From Dermacoccus nishinomiyaensis (GTDB lineage Bacteria > Actinomycetota > Actinomycetes > Actinomycetales > Dermatophilaceae), in contig NZ_UFXX01000001.1 in NCBI RefSeq assembly GCF_900447535.1, forward strand, positions 2,108,001 to 2,172,000: 64,000 nt of DNA. Reading direction: 5' to 3'. The notes under the pieces were generated by a model. It was not told the DNA's origin, made no database searches, and saw nothing but the letters and a program-made list of their open reading frames with translations. This document shows, in pieces, positions 51,694 through 59,838 of this stretch (the stretch's first letter is position 1; every line of letters begins with the position of its first letter). The translations under genes were made by a program, and so were the position numbers.

Positions 51694-52389
51694 TCAGGGT
51701 AGGGCGAGCGTGAGGAAGAGGAAGCTGAGGAATTGCCGTTTGTCGCCTGGGGGCAGCAGTTCGCTGGGGGTGTCGGGGTGCACCTTGGGTTCAGTCAGGC
51801 TGATAAAGGTGAAGCCCGCGTCGATGAACGCATTGAGGACATCCTGCAAGGGCCGGTGCCAGTAGGTCAGCACGGTAGTGGTCTGGCCGAACGCATAGTC
51901 CTCGGAGTACTGGGTGAGTGCGAAGTAGTCCTGGTCTCGGTGCAGGGCGGCAAAGAGGAAGGGGTGAAGCAGGCTGACGATCAGCCGCCCGCCCGGGCGT
52001 AGAACGCGACGCAGTTCGCCGAGCGTGGGTCTCCAGTTTTCGACGTAGTGCAGCGCAAGAGAACACGTGATCAGGTCGAACTCGTTGTCCCCATAGGGCA
52101 GCGGGGCAGCGAGATCGGCCACCCGTATGTCGGCGCATTCACCCAGCCTGTCGCGGGCGATGGCGATCATCGCGGGGCTGACATCGAAGCCACTTACGGT
52201 TGCGCCACGATCGCGCAGCTCTTTCGTCAAGGGTCCGTGGCCGCAGCCGGCGTCCAGCACTCGAAGCCCCTCAACATCACCGGCCAGGCGTAGCACCTCG
52301 GGGCGTTCGTACCACTTGTTGAACAGGCCATTCTCGTTCTCCTCGACATAAGCGGGGGCGAACGCGTCGTAGTCGGCGGTATCCATCAT
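51694..52389 (-). CDS. SAM-dependent methyltransferase
   Basis: A 231-residue class I methyltransferase. Motif I VLDAGCGHGPLTKEL (near 45), acidic loop GFDVSPAMIAIARDRL, DLITCSLALHYVENW, and post-motif LRRVLRPGGRLIVSLLHP. The substrate is unknown; no clustered Cys as in arsenite methyltransferases is seen. ATG 52389 overlaps the stop of the upstream ArsR-type gene (ATGATG), with AGGAGG upstream. The pair is flanked by 63-bp direct repeats and is less GC-rich than neighbours, suggesting transfer. Confidence 0.87.
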   Translation of the reverse strand: MMDTADYDAFAPAYVEENENGLFNKWYERPEVLRLAGDVEGLRVLDAGCGHGPLTKELRDRGATVSGFDVSPAMIAIARDRLGECADIRVADLAAPLPYGDNEFDLITCSLALHYVENWRPTLGELRRVLRPGGRLIVSLLHPFLFAALHRDQDYFALTQYSEDYAFGQTTTVLTYWHRPLQDVLNAFIDAGFTFISLTEPKVHPDTPSELLPPGDKRQFLSFLFLTLALP

Positions 52390-53042
52390 CGATTTTCCTC
52401 CTGGCGGGCGTACACGCGGAACATTTCGTCCTCGGGAGCGGCCAAGAGCATGCCGTAGTAGCCGCGCCGGTTGGGATGTGCCACTGCCTGGTTGCGACGG
52501 TCCCGGGATCGCTCGCTCCACTTGTCCAGAACGGCGCTGAGCTCGGCGCGCATCTCGACCAACTCCTGATCATCAAGCCAAACTGCGAAGTCTTGGCTGA
52601 TTGAGCAGGGCGATGAGCTACCGGAGGGATCGAGCTCGGCGCCGTCGCCAACCTGAGCCTGGATTGCCCGATGCAGGGCGACCACGTGCCCCTCCGCGAC
52701 CCGTCGAAGCGTGTCCACCGCCGCTTCACCCCCGGTCTGCGCCCGCAGCGCCGCCAGGTCGATATGAAACCCGCGCTCGGAGGTCGGCCGCCACCACCGC
52801 TCGCGACGGTCGCCCGTGTGGTCCGGGTCGGGCTCGATCAACTCATATCGGGCCAGCTGGCGCAGGTGGAAACTGACGGAGTTGGCTGGCTCGTCGAGCA
52901 AGTCCGCAAGATCCTTCACCCGACCTGTGCCACGGCGCGCCAACTCGCCGAGCAGCCTCATTCGAAGTGGGTGCGTGATAGCCGCGACGGCTTTGGGATC
53001 CGTGATGTGTGTAGCCTCATCGCGCCCTGGCGTGGCGTTCAT
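52386..53042 (-). CDS. ArsR-type winged-helix transcription regulator
   Basis: A 218-residue regulator. N-terminal winged helix (PKAVAAITHPLRMRLLGELARRGTGRVKDLADLLDEPANSVSFHLRQLARYELIE) of the ArsR/HTH_20 type, then a C-terminal helical part of unknown function with one Cys (SSPCSISQD). It is longer than typical metal-sensing ArsR proteins. Translated with the methyltransferase through an ATGA-type overlap at 52386-52389. Probably controls its own operon. Confidence 0.86.
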   Translation of the reverse strand: MNATPGRDEATHITDPKAVAAITHPLRMRLLGELARRGTGRVKDLADLLDEPANSVSFHLRQLARYELIEPDPDHTGDRRERWWRPTSERGFHIDLAALRAQTGGEAAVDTLRRVAEGHVVALHRAIQAQVGDGAELDPSGSSSPCSISQDFAVWLDDQELVEMRAELSAVLDKWSERSRDRRNQAVAHPNRRGYYGMLLAAPEDEMFRVYARQEENR

Positions 53043-53213
53043 AGCCGCAAGCCTGCCACCGACCGGCTAGAAGCGCAAGAATTATTGCGCGATGTTTGTC
53101 GTCTATTTGGTGAGCCGCCAGACACCAGGGCCAAGCCGTATTCGCGCGCCAATCCGAGGGGTGCATCTCCAACGAAGGTTCTAGCCATAGCCGGAGGAGG
53201 CTGGCCGATCCGT

Positions 53214-53276
53214 GCCGAGCCGCGGTGATGTTCACGACGACGGCCGGGCGAGCAACAATGCTCGTCCGGCCGTCGG
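53214..53276 (+). repeat. 63-bp direct repeat, right copy, with hairpin
   Basis: Right copy of the repeat at 51508-51570, with a 15-base hairpin containing one G/T position. It lies 24 bp past the stop of the pyruvate-oxidase-type gene on the minus strand and could be its terminator. The 257-bp gap 53043-53299 has no credible gene. Confidence 0.8.
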
Positions 53277-53299
53277 CTCAGCGCAGAATCAGTGCACGC

Positions 53300-55051
53300 T
53301 CAGTGCTCCCCGCCACCCGTCGGGCCGCGGTCGGTGAAGAACTCCGTCACCTTGGCCTTGGCGAAACCGAACGCGTGGGCGGGCTTCACCTTGCCGGGCA
53401 CCGACACCTCGTCGGGGTTCGTCACGACTTCGACGAGCCACGGCTCCGGTGACGAAACGGCCTCGCGCAGAACCGATTTCAACTCGGCCGGGTCCTCGAC
53501 GCGCCGCGAGCGCAAACCCATCGCGGCGGCGACGTCGGCGAAGTTCGGGTTGTCGAGCGCCGTGCCGTACTCGGGCAGCCCGACCTGTTCCTGCTCGAGC
53601 TTCACCATCCCGAGCTTGCTGTTGTTGAACACGACGAACGTCGCCGGCAGGCCGTACGTGACGGCGGTGCGCAGGTCGCCGACGAGCATCATGAGGCCGC
53701 CGTCACCGCACAGTGCGACGACGGGGCGACGACGATCGAGCGCCTGCGCGCCGAGCGCCATCGGCATGGCGTTCGCCATCGAGCCCAGGGTTGTACGAGC
53801 CGATGAGACGGCGCTCTCCGCGCATCGGCAGCAGCCGCGACAGCCACACCGTCGACATGCCCGTGTCGGAGGTGAAGATCGTGTTCGTCGGGCACACCTC
53901 GTCGAGCGCGAGCGCGACGGCCTCCGGACGCACCTTCTCTTCCGGGTTGTCGCCGAGCGAGCGCACCTTGCCGAGCAGCGACTCGTCGAACGAGGGGTCG
54001 GCGAGCTTGCGCTGATCGTCCATCCACTCCGCGTACTTCGACTGCGCCTTCTCGAGGTGCTCGCGCCCTGACGCCGGCTCGAGCATCGGCAGCAGCGCCC
54101 GCAGACCCTCGCGCGCACCACCGACGAGCGCGATGTCGACGGGCGTGCGGCGTCCGATGTGCTGCGTGCGCGTGTCGAGCTGGATGACCTTCTTGCCCTC
54201 CGGATACCACTCGCGGTACGGAAAGTCGGTGCCGATCATGAACAGCACGTCGCACTCGTCCATCGCCCCGACGGCCGCCGGGTTGCCGATGAGCCCGCTC
54301 TGGCCGACCTCGTACGGGTTCTCGTGCTCGAGCCCCTCCTTCGCCTTGAGGGTCAGCACCGTCGGCGCGGCGAGCTTCTCGGCGAGCGCGAGCACCTCCT
54401 CTCGCGCCTCACGCGCACCGCGACCGACGAGCAGCGTCACCTTCTCGGCATCCCGCAGCGCGGCGGCGGCCCCGTCGAGCGAATCCGCAGCCGGTGACGA
54501 CGGCAGCGGCGGCGGCGCGAACCGCGGCGTCCGCGTGCCGTGCGGCAGCTTCAACCCGCTGATGTCGCCCGGCAGGTTGAGCACCGCGACGCCCTGGTGT
54601 GCGACGGCGGCTTCCAGCAGCTGAGGCATCTGGTTGGCGCTCGTCACCGTCGCGGTGAAGACGGCGACGTCACTGAACAACGCGTCGTTGTCGACCTCCT
54701 GGAAGAAACTCGTGCCGATCTCCTCCGTCGGCACCTGCCCACAGATCGCGAGCACCGGCGCGCGTGCGACTTCTTCGCGTCGTACAGGCCGTTGAGCAGG
54801 TGGATCGCGCCGGGCCCGACGGTGCCCATGCACACCGCGAGACGCCCCGTCAGCTGCGCCTGCGCGGATGCGGCGAACGCGCCCGCCTCCTCGTGGCGCA
54901 CACCGACCCACTCGATGCGGTCCTCACGCCGGATGGCGTCGACCACGGGGTTGAGCGCGTCACCGACCACACCCCAGAACTCGCTGACGCCGTACTCGGC
55001 GAGCGCTTCGACGATCATCTCGGCGATCGTCATCTCGGATCCGATGTTCAT
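53300..55051 (-). pseudogene. Pyruvate oxidase/dehydrogenase-type ThDP enzyme gene, frameshifted twice
   Basis: The three frames join into one protein of the PoxB/ubiquinone-dependent pyruvate dehydrogenase type: an N-terminal ThDP-pyrimidine domain (MNIGSEMTIAEMIVEALAEYGVSEFWGVVGDALNPVVDAI, with catalytic Glu in GVRHEEAGAFA), a middle domain, and a C-terminal ThDP-diphosphate domain with LCGDGGLMMLVGDL (GDG...N motif). The frame changes in the (CG)n run 54758-54764 and at the GGG at 53788-53790 each by a short indel; correcting both restores DAKKSHAPVLAICG and SYNLGSMANAMPM. This is either a pseudogene or two sequence errors. Confidence 0.8.
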
Positions 55052-55134
55052 GCTTCTCCTCGCTCGGCGGGCGTGATCACTTCTGGACGGGCGTGGGGAA
55101 CGAATGCGGGTCGGCCTCGGCCCACGCGCGCGCC

Positions 55135-55245
55135 CTCGACGTCATCATCGTCGTCGCCTCCTCGACGTCATCATCGTCGTCGCCTCCTCGACGTCATCAT
55201 CGTCGTCGCCTCCTCGACGTCATCATCGTCGTCGCCTCCTCGACG
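55135..55245 (+). repeat. 26-bp tandem repeat, four and a quarter copies
   Basis: Units beginning CTCGACGTC start at 55135, 55161, 55187, 55213 and 55239, each exactly 26 bp apart and nearly identical. They lie about 85 bp upstream of the pyruvate-oxidase-type gene, in its promoter region. The repeats have no spacers and are not CRISPR. The rest of the 470-bp gap 55052-55520 holds the 71-bp repeat below and no credible gene. Confidence 0.85.
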
Positions 55246-55420
55246 GTGGCCTCCTGATGCTCGCCATGATCGATCCTTCGAGAGGCAATGACGTTTCGTC
55301 GTCATCCTGGCAGGTCAGGTCCAGCAGCACCATGCCCCTCAGCACATTCACGGCCGACTCGGGCGGCGCGTCAGCGGCTCCCGCGAGGACGTCGACAGGG
55401 TGACGACAGGGCGCCGTCAT

Positions 55421-55491
55421 GGTGACGACATGGTGACGCCATCGACACGTTCGGGCGATATGTACGAGAAATCGCAAAACGTGTACATGTC
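55421..55491 (+). repeat. 71-bp direct repeat, left copy
   Basis: Matches 56642-56712 at all but 4 of 71 positions in the same orientation. It lies 30 bp upstream of the Fic gene start and probably includes its promoter. It contains the motif TGTACG...GTGTACA with the central GCAAAACG, of unknown role. Confidence 0.8.
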
Positions 55492-55520
55492 AGGGTGCTC
55501 AGGCGCGTACGCTCGTCCTC

Positions 55521-56618
55521 ATGTGGACCGGCCCCGACGTTCCGTACCAGGATCTGCCGCCTCTTCCTCCCTCGACGCAGGTCGAGACGCCGGCGGTGCT
55601 CAAGGAGGTCATCGCCGCCAGTCGAGCCCTCGCCGCCCTGGATCAAGCGGTCCGGCGCCTGCCGGACCCGACGATGCTCGTTCACCTGCTCCCGGTTCTC
55701 GAGGCGCAGGCCTCGAGCGAGATCGAGAACGTCGTGACCACGAACGACGAGCTGTTCCGCGCTGCCGCGGACATGCCGGACACCAGGACGTCCCCGGCGG
55801 TCAAGGAGGCCCTGCGCTACCGCCGTGCCCTGTGGGTCGGGTTCGACTCGCTGCAGACGCGCCCCCTGACGTCAGGAACAGCACTCGAGATCTGCAGCGA
55901 GCTGCAGGGCCGAACCGCCACTCTGCGCAATCAACCGGGGACCTATATCGGCAACCCCGTCAACCGTGAACGCATCTACACGCCGCCCGAGGGTGCAGAC
56001 GTCATCGCCGAGCATCTGTCCGGGTGGGAACGCTTCCTGCACGCCGACTCGGGGTTCGACCCGCTCGTCGTGATGGCGATGCAGCACTACCAGTTCGAGG
56101 CGATCCACCCGTTCTTCGACGGCAACGGACGCACCGGTCGCGTGATCAACCTCCTGCTCCTCGTCGAGAAGGGGCTGCTCGAGCAGCCGGTGCTGTACCT
56201 GTCGGGCCACATCGTTCGTACGAAGGACGAGTACTACTCCCGCCTCCGCGCCGTCACCGCCCAGGATGACTGGCAGGGCTGGATCCTCTACATGGTGGGT
56301 GCGGTCGGCGCCACCGCTCGATGGACGCTCTCGCTCGTCGAGGTCATCGAAGGGCTGCGCCGGGAAGCGGAGGACGCGATCCGCCGGCATCTCCCGGCGC
56401 AGGCACCCGCGTCAGACCTCGCGCGGGTGCTGTTCGCGCAGCCGTACGTCCGCATCGAGGCGATCGTCGACGCAGGCTTGGCCAAGCGTCAAACCGCTTC
56501 GAAGTGGCTCTCCGTCCTGGCGCAGCACGATGTTCTCGAGCGCCAGCAACTCGGACGCAGCGTCGTCTACCTCAATCGCGCGCTCCTCGACACGCTGGCC
56601 GAGGCAACCGATCGCTGA
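55521..56618 (+). CDS. Fic-family adenylyltransferase
   Basis: A 365-residue protein of the Fic family, which usually AMPylates target proteins. The active motif is intact, HPFFDGNGRTGR (His196 to Arg207, matching HxFx(D/E)GNGRxxR). An inhibitory helix motif (S/T)xxxE(G/N) is visible as SSEIEN, Ser65 to Asn70, consistent with class II autoinhibition. A C-terminal winged-helix-like domain (IVDAGLAKRQTASKWLSVL) may bind DNA or assist oligomerisation. ATG 55521. The gene is flanked by 71-bp direct repeats, so it may move as a cassette. No antitoxin-like partner is adjacent. Confidence 0.9.
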   Translation: MWTGPDVPYQDLPPLPPSTQVETPAVLKEVIAASRALAALDQAVRRLPDPTMLVHLLPVLEAQASSEIENVVTTNDELFRAAADMPDTRTSPAVKEALRYRRALWVGFDSLQTRPLTSGTALEICSELQGRTATLRNQPGTYIGNPVNRERIYTPPEGADVIAEHLSGWERFLHADSGFDPLVVMAMQHYQFEAIHPFFDGNGRTGRVINLLLLVEKGLLEQPVLYLSGHIVRTKDEYYSRLRAVTAQDDWQGWILYMVGAVGATARWTLSLVEVIEGLRREAEDAIRRHLPAQAPASDLARVLFAQPYVRIEAIVDAGLAKRQTASKWLSVLAQHDVLERQQLGRSVVYLNRALLDTLAEATDR

Positions 56619-56641
56619 TCCGCCGACGTCGGAGCCTTCGC

Positions 56642-56712
56642 GGTGACGACATGGTGATGCCATCGACACGTTCGGGCGATGTGTACGAGAAGCCGCAAAA
56701 CGTGTACATGTC
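56642..56712 (+). repeat. 71-bp direct repeat, right copy
   Basis: Right copy of the repeat at 55421-55491, 24 bp after the Fic stop. The two copies differ at 4 positions. Confidence 0.8.
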
Positions 56713-56786
56713 CGGCTCATCGCACTCACCGCGTGGGGTGGGTGCGGGACGTGGGGAGCACCGCGTCGGCTGTCGCGACGACACCG

Positions 56787-58583
56787 CTACGGGCGCGGCG
56801 CGGTGCCGTGCCCCCCGACGTCGAGTAGGTCGTCGACGCTCGCGGCGATGGTCGTCGCGTCGACGAGCTGCGTCGAGACGGGCGGCAGGTCGTGGATGAG
56901 GCGCGCGAGGCGTGACGCCATCGCGTTGGCGTCGAGGTGAGCGAGCGGATCGTGCGTCCAGCACGCCGCGAGGGTCACGTACGTGGCCGAACCGAGGCTC
57001 GCCTCGAGCTCGCTCCACGACCCGAGCACGCGCGGCAGGTCGCGCTGTGCGATCTGCAGGACGTGCGCGGCCTCGAGCTGCTCGAAGACGAGGTCGCGCC
57101 GCGCGCTGACGCCCCGCTCGGAGTTGTGCTCACCGTCGGCCAGGAGCAGCAGCACCCGCTCGAGGGCGCGCAGGGCGCGACGGAACTGACGACGCACGAG
57201 CAGCACGGGCAGACGACGCCCGAACGCCCACAGCACGAACAGGCAGATGACGCACGACAGGGCCGTCTCGAAGATGCGATCGAGCATCAACTCACCGATC
57301 GGCTTGTGCGCCGTGCCCGCCGACGCCACGAGCAGCGCCATCGGCGTGATGAACATCGAGCCCAGCGCATAGTTGCGCACGACCGTCCACTGCAGCAGGT
57401 ACACGCACATCAGCGCGACGACGATGACCCACCAGCCGCTCGGATGCGTGAGGCTGACGAGGAAGAACAACCCCACCCCGACGACCGTGCCGACGAAGCG
57501 GTGCGCGGCGCGATGCGTCAGTGTCAACCGGTCGCCGCCGAGGGAGATGAGCAGCGCCGTCGTCATGACCGCCCAGTACGGATGCGTGACGCCGAGTGCG
57601 TATGCGAGCACGCACGTGAGCAGCACCGCGAGCGCTGCGCGCCGCGCGATCAGCGCAGGCAAGGACGAGCGCGACAACCCCCAGCGCAGCAGGTAGCGCC
57701 GCGGTGGGCGTCCGAGGTAGCGCGCCTGCGCCATGACGGGGACGGCGATCACGGCCCCGGGCAGTCGCGTCGCGGCGGTGCGCTGGACGACTTCGATGTG
57801 CAACCGGCGCAGGCGCTTCGTCAGCTCGCGCCAGTGCGGGTCGGGGTGACGGCGGCCCGTCGCCGCGCTCAACGCCCACGCCGCGGAGAAGATCGACGCG
57901 TACGCCGTGTCCCGCAGGCGGCCCGTCTCGACGAAATCGCCGTCCGGGTCTGACTCGAAGTACGCGTCACACGCCTCCTGCGCCTCGTCGACGGCTTGAT
58001 CCTCCGGTTCGTGACGCTGCGGGTACTGCAGCGCGAGGCTCAGCACGCTCGACATCACGGCGCCACAGCCTGCTGCCAGCAGGAACCGGCTGCCGGGCAC
58101 GCCGACCGTAGGCAGATACGTGCCGATGGCCGGGCCGATCGTCAGAAAGACAGGGCCAGGCGGGTCGCCGACGAGCGCGTGGTACAGAAGCACACTGACG
58201 CCGGCGATCGCCGTCAGCGCGACCGTCGTGAGCACCGCATGTCCTGCGACGCTCACCCCGATCGTCAACGCCGCGACGTACGCGAGCGTCATGCACGCGA
58301 GGATGGTGACGCGGTGACGCCACGTCCGCTTGACGCTGACGGTGCACAAGAACGTGCCCGTCAACCCGAGCAGACCGAGCTGTGGGCCGAGGACGAACGA
58401 CAACGCCAGCACCGTCAGCGTCACGCACGTCGTGATGTGTGCCGCCGTCTTCCAGCGCCCCGGCGCGGGCTTGACCTCGACGAACGTCTGCAGCTCGTCC
58501 GCGAGGCGCGCCTTCGTCACCCCGCGACGACGGGCAGCGCGACGCACCTGCGGCGGCGCGAGCATCATCGTGAGGCGGGGCAT
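56787..58583 (-). CDS. FUSC-family membrane protein
   Basis: A 598-residue polytopic protein of the FUSC (fusaric acid resistance/aromatic acid exporter-like) family. Two blocks of hydrophobic segments (about 45-190 and 340-480) flank a soluble region, and the C-terminal part is cytoplasmic and helical. The second block has the FUSC-like HPYWAVMTTALLIS and HRAAHRFVGTVVGVGLF segment. The start at ATG 58583 was chosen as the first Met of the conserved part. Substrates are not known. Confidence 0.85.
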   Translation of the reverse strand: MPRLTMMLAPPQVRRAARRRGVTKARLADELQTFVEVKPAPGRWKTAAHITTCVTLTVLALSFVLGPQLGLLGLTGTFLCTVSVKRTWRHRVTILACMTLAYVAALTIGVSVAGHAVLTTVALTAIAGVSVLLYHALVGDPPGPVFLTIGPAIGTYLPTVGVPGSRFLLAAGCGAVMSSVLSLALQYPQRHEPEDQAVDEAQEACDAYFESDPDGDFVETGRLRDTAYASIFSAAWALSAATGRRHPDPHWRELTKRLRRLHIEVVQRTAATRLPGAVIAVPVMAQARYLGRPPRRYLLRWGLSRSSLPALIARRAALAVLLTCVLAYALGVTHPYWAVMTTALLISLGGDRLTLTHRAAHRFVGTVVGVGLFFLVSLTHPSGWWVIVVALMCVYLLQWTVVRNYALGSMFITPMALLVASAGTAHKPIGELMLDRIFETALSCVICLFVLWAFGRRLPVLLVRRQFRRALRALERVLLLLADGEHNSERGVSARRDLVFEQLEAAHVLQIAQRDLPRVLGSWSELEASLGSATYVTLAACWTHDPLAHLDANAMASRLARLIHDLPPVSTQLVDATTIAASVDDLLDVGGHGTAPRP

Positions 58584-58707
58584 GCCTCTATTGTGAACCT
58601 GGCCACCGGCAACCCCGGAAACCTGGGCCTTTCGCCTCCACATGCACACGGGTGCTCGTCGCCGCGGCAGTGGCATGGCGTCGTGTTCATGAATTCAGGG
58701 ACAGAAC

Positions 58708-59118
58708 ATGAGAGTCAAGGAACCCGCGGCAGCGGGCACGAAACCGCGCGCCTATGCGGTGCGTTGCCGGTGGCTGCCGTGGAGCCCCCGGGCTCACCGG
58801 TGGGCCGGGCAGCTCCTCAGTGCATCCCCCGGCGGTGATGACCTGATCTCGGCGGTGATCTTCGCCATCGTGCTCGTCCCGCTCATCGTCGTCCTGGTCT
58901 ACCTCATCGGCGAGCTGGCTCTGCTGTTGCTCCTGGTTCCGCTGCTGGCATTGACCCGTTTCGTGTTTCGTCGCCCCTGGGCCGTCTGTGTGAGTCGACG
59001 TGGCCGGGTGCTTCACGAGGAGCGGTGCCCCACGTTCAGCGCCGCCCGAACGCGTCGGGGCGACCTCGCACAGGCGGTGGGAACCGGCACCTGGCGCGAG
59101 CTACCGCGTCAGCACTGA
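58708..59118 (+). CDS. Small membrane protein of unknown function
   Basis: A 136-residue protein with a hydrophobic stretch (ISAVIFAIVLVPLIVVLVYLIGELALLLLLVPLLALT, probably two segments) between a basic N-terminus and a basic C-terminus. No family recognised. ATG 58708 is 125 bp from the divergent FUSC gene; the gene lies opposite the PadR/ABC genes with convergent ends. Evidence is mainly the frame and topology, so it is a tentative call. Confidence 0.55.
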   Translation: MRVKEPAAAGTKPRAYAVRCRWLPWSPRAHRWAGQLLSASPGGDDLISAVIFAIVLVPLIVVLVYLIGELALLLLLVPLLALTRFVFRRPWAVCVSRRGRVLHEERCPTFSAARTRRGDLAQAVGTGTWRELPRQH

Positions 59119-59198
59119 GGCGCGCGCGACGAAGCACCTCGACGTCAACCCCGCGCCAGGCGCTCCCACCTCGCGATCCATGTGGACCGCGCACGACG

Positions 59199-59723
59199 TC
59201 AGCCGCGAGCCAGCCGCTCCTCGACGTAGTCGAGCCAGCGCAGCTCGGCCTCGTCGGCGAAGATGAGCGATTCGAGGACGAGCTCGTCAGGCGTCGGAGC
59301 GCTCGGCGCGCCCGGTGTGCGGCGCGGTTTCGACCGGTTGAGCTCGCGCAGGTGCCGCATCGTCGCGGTGCGTTGCGTCGAGACGAGCGCACGCACGTCG
59401 ACGCCCGGCATCGTGACGGCGAGCGCCAACTTGATGGCGAGTTCGTTGCGCGGCGTCACGTCGCGCGGGACGGCCTGGGCCCACCACGAATCCACTTCAC
59501 CGCGCCCCGCCTCGGTGAGGCGATACGGAATGCGGCCCTCGTTGTCGGCCGCGCCCGCGCCCTCGACGAGGCCGTCGCGCTCGAGGCGCCCGAGCGTCGT
59601 GTAGACCTGGCCGATGTTGAGGGGCCACTGCCCACCCGTGCGTGCCTCGAACTCGGAGCGCAGCTGCGCGCCGTACATCTCCTGCGACGCGAGCAGCGCG
59701 AGCAGGCCGTTACGAACGCTCAC
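59199..59723 (-). CDS. PadR-family transcription regulator
   Basis: A 174-residue regulator with an N-terminal winged helix (MSVRNGLLALLASQEMYGAQLRSEFEARTGGQWPLNIGQVYTTLGRLERDGLVEG) and a C-terminal dimerisation helix pair. GTG 59723. PadR regulators often repress adjacent transporter genes, and the ABC genes 59839-63645 lie upstream on the same strand. A palindrome, TGAACGTTCA at 59756-59765, is 33 bp upstream of its start and may be autoregulatory. Confidence 0.9.
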   Translation of the reverse strand: MSVRNGLLALLASQEMYGAQLRSEFEARTGGQWPLNIGQVYTTLGRLERDGLVEGAGAADNEGRIPYRLTEAGRGEVDSWWAQAVPRDVTPRNELAIKLALAVTMPGVDVRALVSTQRTATMRHLRELNRSKPRRTPGAPSAPTPDELVLESLIFADEAELRWLDYVEERLARG

Positions 59724-59838
59724 GTCAGCCCCCTTCGCGACGTCGCGGTGAACGATGAACGTTCAACGGTACGACGCGGCGCGCCCACCCACCGAACCCA
59801 CCGAACCCGCCGAACCCGGCGCGAGTCGCGCATGACGC

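Noticed and set aside
51694-53042. Arsenic resistance operon (arsM-type methyltransferase with ArsR)
   Set aside because: The methyltransferase lacks the Cys set of arsenite methyltransferases, and the ArsR-type protein is longer than metal sensors and lacks their Cys motif.
55135-55245. CRISPR array
   Set aside because: The repeats are contiguous with no spacers and no cas genes are present, so this is a simple tandem repeat.
55521-56618. Fic gene as part of a toxin-antitoxin pair
   Set aside because: The inhibitory motif is within the same protein, and no small antitoxin gene lies next to it, so it looks like a self-inhibited class II Fic protein.
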